The translations under genes were made by a program, and so were the position numbers. From assembly GCA_001465935.1 (NCBI GenBank), contig LNKV01000021.1, positions 156,501 through 220,500 of the forward strand: a stretch of 64,000 nt of DNA. Reading direction: 5' to 3'. The notes below the pieces were generated by a model. The model worked only from the letters and a program-made list of their open reading frames with translations, searched no databases and was not told the origin of the DNA. This document shows positions 32,979 to 44,523 of this stretch, one piece after another. Each line of letters starts with the position of its first letter. Within the stretch, counting starts at the first letter, position 1. Origin of the DNA: Clarireedia homoeocarpa. Its lineage: Eukaryota > Ascomycota > Leotiomycetes > Helotiales > Rutstroemiaceae.

Positions 32979-34880
32979 TTTGCAGCGTGATGATGATGAT
33001 GAGGATGCCACAAGACCAAAGGATTTTTTTTTTCTGGCAAACTGGGAACGTAGATGAAGTTCTGGTCAATATAGAGGTTGTCTTCGACTGCCGAACCCAA
33101 GGAGCTACTTCAACAAAACCCCATGCCAAGTCTGCATACAGCGTAAGCAAATAAATGGTCCACGGACAAGAAAAACTTAGATAAGTTGGAGGTAATCTTA
33201 CATGGTTAAAGGATCAGGATTAAAACAACTCCATTAATCCGTTATCGCAATCACGGAGATCTTTCTCGATCTATCCTACCTCTTTAGGAGAACATTTTGT
33301 GCCACATGTTAGGGATGCGGCATGGACCGATCCGTCTTGTCCTCGTCTTGGCATCTTGGCTTGTGGGTCTATACTCCTAGATCGCGCAAAGCCAGAATTA
33401 CATCAAGTGTAAACTTCGGTGATAATTATGTCTGCCTGTCACTTTACATATCGGATTTATACCCTTCATTCTTCGGCACGTGGTACTTGGTACGTTTTAT
33501 AATTCTCTTGACTTCTGCACGCCAAACTTTTGCCAATGCCGATGGTAGTTCCGCGATACACAAACCATCGGCAATTTCTGCTTTCGGTGGGCATGCAATC
33601 TTACGGCTTGTGAAGTGATTGAAGATGCGATCAAGCCAGGTCTTACCTGTCTTCTAAGATTTCTGACAGGAGGGTGATTGTGATTGTGATATGGGTTTAA
33701 GGTTATCAGTGGATGATGTCGCCTAACATGGCAAGTAGGGGTCCATAAATGTTCTCCAGATGAACCATGATATGCATAAACTGCCATTGAGCTCACGGTC
33801 TTTGATCGAGCCTCGAGCGGCATGTTGGGGTGCGTGGACAATGTGCCATGTTTATTACCAGATCCGTACATCTCCACAGCCAAGAGAAAAAAAAGTCTTG
33901 TCCAAAAGTGCCACGTCTATTGAAGCCCTTATTTCTCCCTCTTACGTCGGTGACTTTTACCGTTCTGTAATTTGGCCGAGACTTTTTGATGAAGATACCA
34001 AGCCCGAAGATAATATGTGATGGATAATTTTGAGCTAGGAGCGGATTTCCGTTCAAGCTGAAGCCAATGCACTACAAAGCCTTGGCTGTCAGCGTGCCAA
34101 GCTGGTCCACAATACGATCGATGTCCGCCTCCGTCCCTCAGCCGTGAGAACGTTGAAGCACAATGAGAAAGCTTGCTAAGTAATTGAAGCGCTGGGCCGA
34201 TGGAACAGAGGCCTCAGATTCGGGCGTTCGGTTGGGCAGCCGAGATAACATTGTAGACAAGGGGTCAGCAGGAGGGCCTCGATGGCCTGTGGATATGTCG
34301 ATTGAATTCAACAAAATCCCTCATGCTCCATTGAAGGATTACTCGATTGCATTCCGGCATACCTGCGGGTATATCCTGCAGAATTAGATGAGCATTGGCG
34401 ATAACAACATCCGAGTAGCAGCCGGCGAGAACGTTTCATGGGTCACTAATTAGGCCGATGCAGTTGATAAAGAAATCCTACTGAGCCCTCTAGATGCTTG
34501 GCTGGCTGTAAGTGGCGAATTTGAAAGTCTAGATGACGATCGGAGGTAACAGTGTATTGAACGTCGACAGTGAGAAAGTCTAAGTGGTCAGTTCGGGAGT
34601 AAGATGGTCGTCCAAACGGAAAAATTTGGACCGCAGCGTAAGGATAGGATTGGATAAGCAAAGATGAATGCAGACAATGTCGATAAAGCTTGCTGCATGA
34701 GACAGGCAAGTGAAGTTCGAAAAGACATATAAGAAGACCAATGGTTCCTCGAAAGCAAAGATCTTTATTCCACAATCCAAACATATCTTCTCATTCTTAG
34801 TTCGCTCCAAAAAAAAAAATACCCCTCTTCAACACTATTCCAACGTCTTCAGTCGACTTAAACCAGTCATAACATTCGAT
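32979..34880. other. Intergenic region
   Basis: 1.9 kb between divergent DUF1275 (-) and the ICL-family lyase (+). No gene was supported. An A-rich run at 34809-34819 (in CCAAAAAAAAAAATACC) lies about 60 bp before the lyase ATG, in its likely leader. Confidence 0.5.
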
Positions 34881-36198
34881 ATGGATACCAAAATCATCTT
34901 CAACGGCGACGCTGAGCAAGCTCCATTCGTTGTCAGCAAGGAACCTTCCATTGTCACTCACATTGAGAAAGATGAATCCTGCTCCTCCGACTCCAACTCA
35001 TCAGAGCCCAGAACACCTGTCGATCAAGTAGAGCTACTTGCAGAGACTGCCATCGAAGGCATGCAACACGAAGATGCCCCAGAAGTTCCAGAAGTCAAGA
35101 CACCAACACTTAAGACCCAAGATGAGCCTCGTTTCCTCACATTGAGCCATGTGGCCGCCTCTGTTGACATGCCTATGTCAGGGGCTACCAAGCTTCGAAA
35201 GATGATCTTCGAGACCAATGAGTTGATCGTCTGCCCAGGTGTTTATGATGGACTATCTGCACGTACTGCCTTGGAGGTTGGCTTCTCAGCACTGTATATG
35301 GTGAGTATCCATTAGCACATCAGTCGATAGAAGAGTAAAGAGCATCAACTGACGTTTTGTAACTATTAGACAGGTGCAGGCACCACAGCATCACGTCTCG
35401 GCCAGCCAGATCTGGCCATTGCTCAACTATACGAAATGAGAGAAAATGCGGACATGATCGCCAACCTTGATCCTTATGGTCCTCCTTTGATTGCAGATAT
35501 GGATACTGGATATGGAGGTCCTATCATGGCGTACGTACACATGTCCCATCATAGATTGATGCGAAAGCTAACATACAATCCGATACAGTGCTCGCACCGT
35601 TGAACAATATATTCGCTCAGGCGTAGCTGGCGCTCATCTCGAAGATCAAGTTCTAATGAAGCGATGCGGTCACCTTGCTGGAAAGAAGGTTGTTCCCATC
35701 GACGAATACCTCCAACGTATCCGAGCAGCACACGAAACTCGCCGTCGCCTCAAGTCAGACTTCGTTCTCATCGCTCGCACTGACGCCCTACAAAGTCTTG
35801 GGTACGACGCTTGCATCGAGCGTCTAAAGGCAGCTCGCGATATCGGTGCTGACGTCGGTCTACTAGAAGGCTTCAAGTCCAAGGAACAAGCAGCTCAAGC
35901 AGTCAAAGATCTCGCTCCTTGGCCTCTTCTGTATAACTCCGTTGAGAACGGTGCCAGTCCAACAATCAGTGTCGAGGAGGCTCGCGCAATGGGTTTCCGC
36001 ATCATGATCTTCTCTTTCGCAACACTTGCGCCAGCTTATACAGCCATCAGAGATACTTTGATGTTGTTGAAGCACAAGGGTATCGTTGGCACACCAAAGG
36101 ACATTACACCTGTGAAGCTCTTCGAGGTATGCGGACTTAAGGACTCCATGAAGATAGATATTGAAGCTGGAGGAGCCTCATTTGCTAGTGGTGTTTAA
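34881..36198 (+). CDS. Isocitrate lyase / PEP mutase superfamily enzyme (oxaloacetate-hydrolase-like candidate)
   Basis: Exons 34881-35300, 35370-35530 and 35589-36198 give 396 aa. After an acidic N-terminal extension of about 95 residues comes the (beta/alpha)8 barrel: CPGVYDGLSARTALEVGF, TGAGTTASRLGQPDL, the metal-binding DMDTGYGGP, EDQ, and the KRCGH loop with its catalytic Cys, then IARTDALQ and LYNSVENGASP. KRCGH marks the C-C lyase branch (methylisocitrate lyase, oxaloacetate acetylhydrolase) rather than PEP mutase. Fungal oxaloacetate hydrolases make oxalate plus acetate in the cytosol and belong to this branch, so oxalate production is possible. The specific substrate cannot be settled by eye. 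The long N-terminal extension is unusual and may be regulatory. Confidence 0.85.
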
Positions 36199-36488
36199 GG
36201 CGAAAAGTTTGCGATTCTTATTTCTTCATACCCAGGCTGTATTAGCCAATCCAGTTTCCTTTTTTTTGTTTTTGTTTTGTTTTCATTATCCCAATTTGAG
36301 ATATAGGGAGATGGATGTTTCGTATATATTTTTCAACAAGCAGTAGGCCGATGTACAAAATTCTTGCAGCTAGGTCAATCATTAGTTAGTCAATAGTACC
36401 GGAACTAAAAATTTCATTGTTTCCATTGAACTGTTACCTAATTCGCATGGAGAAATTCATCGTAGAACGTCAAGGGGGTTCGTCCTCA

Positions 36489-37083
36489 TCAGTTCGAACC
36501 CTCCTTCACCGCCTTCGCTCCCTCCTCGTCATGTGCCGAAACTTCAATCTCAACCCTCATGTCATCCATACCAAGCCTTGTCACACCAACACAAGTCCAG
36601 ATCGGCTTATGACCTGACATCCATTTCTCGAAACCTCTGACCATTGCTGTAAGGGCTTCGTCGTTCAATGGCACGTGATACGAGTTCACACGGAACACTT
36701 GTGGCCAGCCTTTTCCGCCAGCATCTTTGAGTGCTAGATCGACGTTTGCAAAGGCTTGTTCAATTTGCGCGTTGATTTCGGTGTTTATAACGCCGCTTTC
36801 GGTATCCCAACCACCTGAAACGGAGTTAGTTCATACGAAGCGTGAGAAGCTTTCGGATTCGCAAGGGCAGATCGGGAACTTTAGGGGGCTTGGACAGATT
36901 GGCAAGGCATAAATCGAATATCTATCCGAGATGGACTGCCATTAGAAGATGGGAGGAGTAGGATCAATTACCTTGACCGGCGCATTCAATTCGATCGCCA
37001 ACGCGGACCGCTTGGCTGTAGTGGAATTTATTCTGCAATGTCTTTCCGTAACCGGGATAAGCGTAATACTGGAGATGGGACAT
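36489..37083 (-). CDS. RidA/YjgF/UK114-family protein
   Basis: Exons 36972-37083 and 36489-36814 give 145 aa, the usual length for this family. It starts MSHLQYYAYPGYGKTLQNKF, then HYSQAVRVGDRIECAGQGGW, with NTEINAQIEQAFANVDLALK and the C-terminal VGVTRLGMDDMRVEIEVSA. RidA-type proteins are small trimers; the best-known members deaminate reactive enamine/imine intermediates. This looks like the fungal YjgF-like subgroup, whose substrates are mostly unknown. It is convergent with the ICL-superfamily lyase, their stops 290 bp apart. Confidence 0.85.
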
Positions 37084-39280
37084 TGTCGAGTCGAGATACT
37101 GAAGTCGTATAAAATTGCAGAGAGTCTATCAATGCTATGAGTTTGAAATCCGCGAGAAGATACGACAAGTTTATAGTCGAGTGCTGCAGCACTTTGCAGT
37201 CAGTGTTCGGTCACCTTGCAGTGAGTGCTTTGTCATTAAGTGGGGTACAAGAGTCGCCCCATGTTCTTGTGTCCAACGCGCACTACCATTGAAGGAAAGA
37301 AATTTTCGCAGCTAGCCTTCATAATAACATAAAACACGTCTAAAAAGAGTATTCGTTGATTTAGTTTCTATGTTCTGAAGTGGGCTGCAGATGACAAGAT
37401 CATAAACCAGTCGCGTCAGTCAGCCTGGGATCGAAGAAACGCAGTCAGCTCACTTGCACATGCAAACGACGGCAGTTCTCGATACTAACAGATATTTAGC
37501 CCCGGATTTACCACTTGAATGTATATGCGAACAGGAGACAATTCAAAAGTGGCATATAACTCAGCTAATTGGTCATGCTTTGATCATGGGAGTTCGATAC
37601 ACATCCCAAAGGCAGTCAAGCTAACCTAGTTCCCATCCCATGCTACGGAATCACCACTGGCTTGTTAAGTGCTCCTGCTTAATATGTGAAAAACACCCGG
37701 ACTAGTCTATTTACTGAGCGGAAACCAGTTAGAGCTTTACACGCGTAAAGGGAGTCATGGCGGCCGTTACATAGGGCTAGTTGGAAGCCTAGATCGACTG
37801 GTTCACATATCGATGTAACTTATTACTGTGAACTTTGTGCCTTCACAGCCAAACTTGGCTTCAACACAAGACCAAACCACAGGAAATTCGGCAGCACGTT
37901 AGCTGAGAATTGACTGGAAAAGCGCAGCCCCCATACTTCGCCGCTCTTATTCATAGGGTTGCACCAGCAATAATCACCAGCTGAGAAGTTATTCGGCACT
38001 TATATGATTCATCAGCATTCGGACCGAGCATACAGGGCAGGAACCATTCAGTAGATACTTAGAATGGGAAATAACTCACTCTATCGACTCGGTCCCACTG
38101 TTTATCTATTAAATCGTCTTTCCCGCCGCCCTTACCGGTCCGGATATAGGGCGGTAGTCAGCAGGTCCGGATGTAGGGCTATAATCGGCGAATTGGTAAA
38201 TTGGAACTCCGGTCCCATCAGAGCTTCATATAAAAGGTTCCAAATGCATTTTCGAGTGCGTCGAGAGCATGGAATGCAATCATAGCATAAGAAGACAGCT
38301 AGCCATGAAATGGAATCATAGCATGAGAAAGCGGCTAGCAATGCATAGTATGCCTCTTCTTGTTTTGCTGAGCTGCTCTTTCTGCCACTTCTGAAAGTTC
38401 TAATCATCACAAGAAGTTTTGAAAGTAGACCACAATAGCCCACTGATGCCGCGTTCGGGGAGGAACAGAGGGCAAGGGATCCACACACAGAGATGATACG
38501 CAACGGACTTGACGGGAATCTTATGGATCAGTCTGGTGAGCTTTAAAGATTTCTGAAATTCATCCACATCCATTATCGCCAAACTTCAAGGAGACGTGTG
38601 TAAAGTACGGACGTCTCTAACTTTATCCAAGCACCGGCTGAGACCGGAATCGCAGGCTACCCGCCATTCCGAAAACTTCACCACTTCTATGCCCAAGGAG
38701 TGAAGTGAGCCGTAGGTCAGCATCGATAAGGACAATGGTTAAACACATGAGCTTTTGCTGCTTTGTTTCGTGTTTGCGTATCGACAGAATAAAAGCAGGT
38801 AGTGATGAGAATGTTACGACTTGCAATTCAACTTGATGTCTTGATGTCACTTTCCCCTGCCGATCCTTTCCTTTCGTCGTATCCTACACGGCCTTAATCT
38901 AAATTCGGTTTAGCGATCACTATCTTCGACCTATGAAGTAGCTCACTGTCGATGAAGCGAAGGAGCTTGGACCAATCACGTCCACGGTTTAGACCAGACA
39001 ATACCTTCATATCTACTTCAACATCTCACAATGAATATGCTCGCAATATTCTATGATACCAAAGCATGCCTACTTCAGCTTACCCCTGGTGACTCGGCAT
39101 TAACGGTGCTATCGGTTTTGAAGCGGAATTAGATCATGTCTCCGCCGTAGCCAAATAGTATAAGACCTGCTGGTTTAGATAGATTTAATAGCAAGGCAGA
39201 AAGACTTCGTGTTACCCTCATACCAATAACCAGTCGATTGAAGGGATCCTGCTACGCCGTCAGCACACCCAAAATCAACC
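37084..39280. other. Intergenic region
   Basis: 2.2 kb with no supported gene between the divergent RidA-like (-) and MDR (+) genes. Near 38265-38345 a 40-odd-bp segment (GGAATNNAATCATAGCATAAG, AGCTAGCCATG) is present twice as a diverged direct repeat. Confidence 0.5.
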
Positions 39281-40315
39281 ATGTCTCCCACAAATCGCGC
39301 CTCATGGCTAATGTCCAAACAATCCCCCATCAACATCATCGACTTCGCCCCATACACCTCCCCCTCCACAAACGAACTCGTGATCAAAACCAAAGCAATC
39401 GCACTCAACCCCGCAGACTGGGTAATCCAGAGACTCGGAGTCATCGTCGAAGACTTTCCCGCAATCCTGGGTTGCGATGTCGCCGGCGAGGTTGTGGAGG
39501 TTCACTCATCGCTTGCCAGCACCTACAGCGTCGGTGATCGCGTGATCGGCTTGGCGAACTGTTTGGCAAGAAAAGATGGCGTTTATTGCTACTCGGCCTT
39601 TCAGGAATATGTGGTTTTGAAGATGCCAACTGTTGCGAAGATACCGGAGGGTGTGGCGTATGAGAATGCAGTAGTGTTGCCTTTGGGGGTCAATACGGCG
39701 GCTAGCTGTTTATTTATGAAGAAGACGCTGGGGCTCGAAGCGCCTTCAATGTCGGCCCGTAAGAAAAATCAAGGAAAGACGCTCTTGGTCTGGGGTGGGA
39801 GTAGCAGTGTTGGATCTTGCAGTGTACAACTGGCTGTTCAGGCTGGGTATGATGTTGTCGCTGTGGCCAGTGAGAGAAACCATGAAATGGTCAAAACCTT
39901 AGGGGCGATAGCGTGCTTCGATCAGAATGACTCCACTATTGTTGATTCAATGGTAGCATACTTAAGAGACAAAGAGGTTGTTGGCGCTCTGCATGTCATT
40001 CATAACGATAACGCTTTAGACGCTTTGTGTGAGATCCTGGAAAAAGTTAGTGGCAAGTTGATAGCATCGGTTATCCCGGGTGCGGAAGCGAAGGGGAAGA
40101 ACGAAGTTAAGATCATTACGAATAGCGATACTGCTTTTGCAGATAGTGAGATTGGAAAGAGGATCTGGGATTGGCTCAATGAAGCGATGGGAAAACGGAT
40201 AATCAAGTATATGCCGCAGTCGGACGTAGTCGGAAAAGGATTGGAGGATGTGCAGAAAGCTGTTGATATCCTAGCTGAAGGAGTTAGCGCCAAGAAGCTG
40301 GTCGTATCCATCTGA
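39281..40315 (+). CDS. Zinc-independent medium-chain dehydrogenase/reductase, enoyl-reductase-like
   Basis: A single-exon gene of 344 aa, starting MSPTNRASWLMSKQSP. The N-terminal GroES-like domain contains ALNPADWVIQ, LGCDVAGEVVEVH and YSVGDRVIGLA. The Rossmann domain has the NADPH loop VWGGSSSVGSCSVQLA and AGYDVVAVAS. The C-terminus ends AVDILAEGVSAKKLVVSI. These features match the fungal family that includes ToxD and LovC-type trans-enoyl reductases and quinone-oxidoreductase-like enzymes. The zinc-ligand pattern of alcohol dehydrogenases is absent. Such enzymes often sit in polyketide clusters, but no synthase gene is in view, so its substrate is unknown. Confidence 0.88.
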   Translation: MSPTNRASWLMSKQSPINIIDFAPYTSPSTNELVIKTKAIALNPADWVIQRLGVIVEDFPAILGCDVAGEVVEVHSSLASTYSVGDRVIGLANCLARKDGVYCYSAFQEYVVLKMPTVAKIPEGVAYENAVVLPLGVNTAASCLFMKKTLGLEAPSMSARKKNQGKTLLVWGGSSSVGSCSVQLAVQAGYDVVAVASERNHEMVKTLGAIACFDQNDSTIVDSMVAYLRDKEVVGALHVIHNDNALDALCEILEKVSGKLIASVIPGAEAKGKNEVKIITNSDTAFADSEIGKRIWDWLNEAMGKRIIKYMPQSDVVGKGLEDVQKAVDILAEGVSAKKLVVSI

Positions 40316-41940
40316 GAGTATTTGATTTATTGACGCGATTGTGTGGGATTGTCTTGATGACACCTGCATTCGTTTTGTAGTGCTGCTTCGGGAATTCATT
40401 ACTATTATCTTAAGTCAGGAGTTGTTATCCAGCATATTATCCTTGTCTTTTAGTGCTTTTATTCCCAAGGCTCGGTTGCTCCTCTCTGGTTAACTTACAG
40501 GTGTCCGGATTCAACAAATAAAATGCGCATCGGAAAACATTGTAACTGGCAGGACCGTTGTAGAGCGCGAGCCACTAAAGAGAGCACGGCGCTGCGTTAC
40601 CCAAACGTTCTGTATCCAGTCGCGACACCTGGCGAACGAGACATGCAATATTAGATATCTTGTTTCTCATTGAGATTCTTTCACCATAAGTAAATTGGCA
40701 AGTGTCGTCAAATACTTTCAGCACTGCCCATCTGGAACCTCCGAGTGGGCTACGCCTCCTATGGGCCTTATTAGTAACCTCGATTGATCCTTGCGACTTA
40801 GAGTAGTAACTTCGGCCGTTGATAACCTTGATATTGTACTTTTTACAGAGCTTAAGTACTGCCCTCTTGAATTCTCTATCGTTATTGTATACCAGAATAA
40901 GAACAAGATATTACACTAGCCTATAAGAGATAGGCTTAATCTAGTTCTTCTCCTTGTAAGTAGCTTTAGTATTATAATACTGATAACGGTCTAATACCTA
41001 TTTAACGTTATCGCGAATAATTCTGTAATATAAAGTATAAAGATATTTATAGGTTTTAGGAAAAATATATCCAAGGATAAAGTAGTATATTTAGTAGGTA
41101 GAAACAGTAGAATAAATATAGTATCAAAGAATAAAAGTAAAGTGAAAGTTAATCAATTATAGACTATAGACACAGCGAATATATTTATAGTAGGAAATCT
41201 TATAATTTACAAAGTAAAGGATAAATTGTAGGACTAGCGAGGTTGGGTAGCACCAGCGAGGTTAGGTAGCGCCGGTATAGCTCATTTGAAACCCTATGAT
41301 AGTATCCTTCCGAGAGCCTTATCGTAAAGATGAAATTAAATAGCTTTACGATAGGTCTATATAGCCTCCGATACGAATATAGAGCTTCCATAGACTATAG
41401 TGGATCTGGGACCTCTGAGTGGACTATATTCACGATACTCCTTGCCGCATATAGCACCAATTAGCTATGCGCTGAGAAGATGGTCTAGCGGAACAGATAG
41501 GATGACCGATGCTTAACACTGATTCTTTCCGCCCCCTTTTTAGGTTATAACGATGTTTATATACACTTTTTAGGTTGAGCGGTAGAACAGAACGTGTCAA
41601 TGAGTTCGATCTTGAGCCCTACGCGAAAGCGATTGTTTCATAGTGAAATGATCGACCGAATGAGATAGTCATTGACCCAGTCGACCCTGCTAGTAGAGCA
41701 CTTTCTGTTCGACAAGACATCGCTGTGAATGGCGAGGGAGACGCGAAAGCATAATGATCGGCGTTCACTTGAGCCGGTTCAGGGACGTAGCCACATCTAA
41801 ACTGTAGATTTGAGCAGTGTCTCAAGATGAGGTGTCTGCGCAGCGAACAAGAATAGGTGTCTTTTCCATAAAGCGTCTTGGATGAGTCTTGATATTATGA
41901 TAGACAATGATTAGTCGTTTGACGAAAAAAAAATATATCA
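40316..41940. other. AT-rich relic region
   Basis: Strongly AT-rich from about 40,900 to 41,400, dominated by TATA/TAGTA sequence with few CpG. It is flanked by related phrases: TGGAACCTCCGAGTGGGCTA near 40,734 and TGGGACCTCTGAGTGGACTA near 41,407, which differ by C-to-T or G-to-A changes. This is the signature expected of repeat-induced point mutation. An integrase fragment lies at its left edge. Confidence 0.6.
40729..40891 (-). pseudogene. Fragment of a DDE integrase-core transposon protein
   Basis: The minus strand encodes YNNDREFKRAVLKLCKKY, then NIKVINGRSYYSKSQGSIEV, TNKAHRRRSPL and SRWAVLKV. The D-x-REF ... INGR-x-Y-x-S-x-SQG-x-IE spacing is that of the rve integrase core, with the second acidic residue in NDREF and the final Glu in SQGSIEV. 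No start codon or remaining domains are present and the surroundings are AT-rich, so this is a dead remnant of a retrotransposon or integrase-type DNA transposon. Confidence 0.7.
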
Positions 41941-43090
41941 TTAAGGTGGTGGTGGTACAGATTCCTCTACTTCCCCTCTATGCTTCTTCGGCTTTACCAA
42001 TAATAAAATAAACATGCCTACAACCAGTAGGATCAGTAACAAGATGATTCTTCTCTTCGTCCCACGTCGTTGATATCCACTCGCAACCTTCAGCTCTGTA
42101 TCCGCTGCCTTCACGTCCACTGCCATCTTCTCCACATTATAATCTATCCGATCGAGCATAGTTCCTTGATCAATAATCATGGTCTGTAGTTCTTTAAATA
42201 TATCAGCAAGTTCTATGATACCCTGCGCAATGTCAGTAATTTCTCGCTCGCGTTGCATTATGGCAGCGTCGTTGGACGTGAGTTGTTTTTGTGAGGTTTG
42301 TTGAAGAGTCGACTGAGAATAGGATTTATCGGCATCGGATTCCATTAGAGAGGGGTCGTTATAATTGTTGAATTGAGGGGTCGAGACTCGATCTATAGGG
42401 CTGTTCATGCCTCCCAAACCACGCAATTCTATAATGGTTAGCGAAATTTCGGCGTAAACGAAACAGAAGATATACTTTTTAGGTAAGAGCTCTGCTTCTT
42501 CCTAAATCCGGCGCTGGCCTCTTGCACTCTTCCTGCCAGTGATATTTGAATATTCTTTGCCATCGTCTCCTCTCCTTTACTAATTCCTCCCTGGGTTCTT
42601 GACTCGCGAACCATCTGCTCGATTCTGTTTATTGCTTTTTGGCAATCATGGAAACCCTTCGTGATTTGTTGCGTCAACAACTCAATCTCCCTTTCCTCCT
42701 TCTTCTTAACGTCCTCGTCATCAAACCCCGGTAGTACATGCTTTTGATGCAGTTTTTCTAATTTCTGGCTCTTATTCGCAATATCTGTAAGGTAATCTGT
42801 AACTTCATCGCTTACATCTGCCCATCTTGGAGGCAGAAGATCCATTTCTATGATCGCATCTCCATCATCTTCGAATGCGCCAGGCGACATAAGTCCCCGG
42901 CGCTCTTCGGATGCGCCACCACTATCTGAGTATCCATTTCCGGAGGCTATTAGACGTTTCGATTTCTTCGCGGGGTGGTGTGCATATGACTGTCGATAGG
43001 AGATATAGCTGGATAGATAGGTGTCAGTTTCAAGCTTGTGGTGCATGGATTGGACCATTAAACATACAGATTCGTACGATCACGCCACAT
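41941..43090 (-). CDS. TLG2: Syntaxin-like t-SNARE, Tlg2/syntaxin-16 type
   Basis: Exons 43068-43090, 42476-43008 and 41941-42428 give 347 aa. The N-terminus MWRDRTNLYISYRQSYAHH is the conserved Tlg2/syntaxin-16 peptide that binds the Sec1/Munc18 partner Vps45. An Habc-like helical region (PPRWADVSDEVTDYLTDIA onward) follows. The SNARE helix near 245-300 contains REREITDIAQGIIELADIFK and the zero-layer Gln in LQTMIIDQGTMLDRIDYNVE. A C-terminal anchor (RIILLLILLVVGMFILLLV) and a Pro-ended tail close the protein. Tlg2 acts in fusion at the trans-Golgi and endosomes. The 23-bp first exon is supported by the invariant N-terminal peptide; starting at 43058 instead would lose it. Confidence 0.93.
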
Positions 43091-43516
43091 GGCGTTTTCA
43101 AATGGATCTTTCAACCTTGGAAGATGCTATACTGTGGGAATCTCATGAGGAGAGTTGGGTTTTTGAAAGTTATGTGAGATTTCGTTGTTAATGGTCGCAT
43201 GTTGTCCGATTCAGATGTTTCCAAGCTCTCCCCAGCTTCGCGGCTCGCTTTCGCCTGAGGAATTCCAGACTTGCGTTATGCGGCCGCAATAGCCCGCCGT
43301 ACATGAAACTAACCTGGCTCGCCTGGTCAGAATGGCTCACCGAATCAAAACATCTCAAGCAGCTTGTGTCCATAGAATCGCAATCACAGCACAGAACAGA
43401 TTGTCTACCTTCCTCTCACAAACTTTCTTAAAGCTTTTGTTTGCGATAGCTTTCTTCGAGACCTTCATATCACCTACCACTCGACTTTACCTTCATTTAA
43501 TTAAACCCCCCCCAAA
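43091..43516. promoter_or_regulatory. Divergent promoter region, TLG2 and calmodulin
   Basis: 426 bp between two divergent starts. No other coding signal. The calmodulin-proximal part is CT-rich, ending CCCCCCCCAAA just before the ATG. Confidence 0.5.
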
Positions 43517-44523
43517 ATGGTTCGTACCACCCAAGAATCATTTGAGCCTCAGAACCCCGCGATCAGCTTCCTCGTTGCGTCTGAACTGGACAGCCGTTGG
43601 CGGCGCAGAAGAAGGATAGAAAGAACTAACTCGCACGCAATTAGGCTGATTCTCTCACGGAGGAGCAAGTCTCCGAGTTCAAGGAGGCCTTCTCTCTCTT
43701 TGTAAGTTCTCCTTTACTATCCTACTATTTCAGCCCTTTGCGAAGTTGGCATAGCTATTTTCAAAAACTTAGAAGCTAATGGTTGGGACTTAACAGGACA
43801 AGAATGGTGACGGTCAGTACTCCTTCTTCAAGCTATATCCGAATTGTTTCTGTCGCATATTGGGTTGGGTCATATCTGCCTTTATTCGATTTACCCCTTT
43901 TGCATACAATGATCGGACGGACGACGAGGCTTGGACCACTATCGCGACCTTGAATATCATGCTGATGGGTAGCTTCAAGGACAAATTACTAGCAAGGAGC
44001 TGGGCACCGTTATGCGATCCCTTGGCCAAAATCCCTCAGAGTCTGAGCTTCAGGATATGATCAACGAGGTTGACGCTGATAACAACGGCACCATTGACTT
44101 CCCGGGTATGACATAACATTATATATGATGGTTCGGGCTGTAGACTGACGTTTGCAAAACTGTAGAATTTCTCACCATGATGGCACGAAAGATGAAGGAC
44201 ACCGACTCTGAGGAGGAGATTAGAGAAGCTTTCAAGGTAAGAAGATTATGAATATTCGCTACTCTTATAGACTAACGATGCTCGTTAACCAGGTCTTTGA
44301 TCGCGATAACAACGGATTCATCTCTGCAGCCGAACTTCGCCACGTCATGACGTCTATTGGTGAGAAGTTGACAGACGATGAAGTTGACGAGATGATCAGA
44401 GAGGCTGATCAGGATGGTGATGGAAGGATTGACTGTGAGGATTACTGTCCCACAAACTCCTCTTAAAACAAGTACTAATCCTTCCCAGACAACGAATTCG
44501 TTCAACTCATGATGCAGAAGTAA
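43517..44523 (+). CDS. cmdA: Calmodulin
   Basis: Exons 43517-43519, 43645-43701, 43797-43812, 43980-44105, 44166-44236, 44293-44434 and 44489-44523 give 149 aa, exactly the family length. The first exon is only the ATG; translation resumes [19 protein letters not shown]. Four canonical EF-hand loops are intact: [36 protein letters not shown] and [12 protein letters not shown]. Calmodulin is the cytosolic Ca2+ sensor activating calcineurin, CaM kinases and other targets. The intron placed directly after ATG matches known filamentous-fungal calmodulin genes. The symbol follows Aspergillus usage. Confidence 0.97.

Noticed and set aside
32979..33011. Extension of DUF1275 to a Ser-repeat N-terminus
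   Set aside because: The extended frame begins at GTG. The first ATG at 32978 is preferred in a nuclear gene.
34710..34880. Upstream in-frame extension of the ICL-family lyase
   Set aside because: It lacks an ATG start and contains an A-rich leader. The ATG at 34881 is the first good start.
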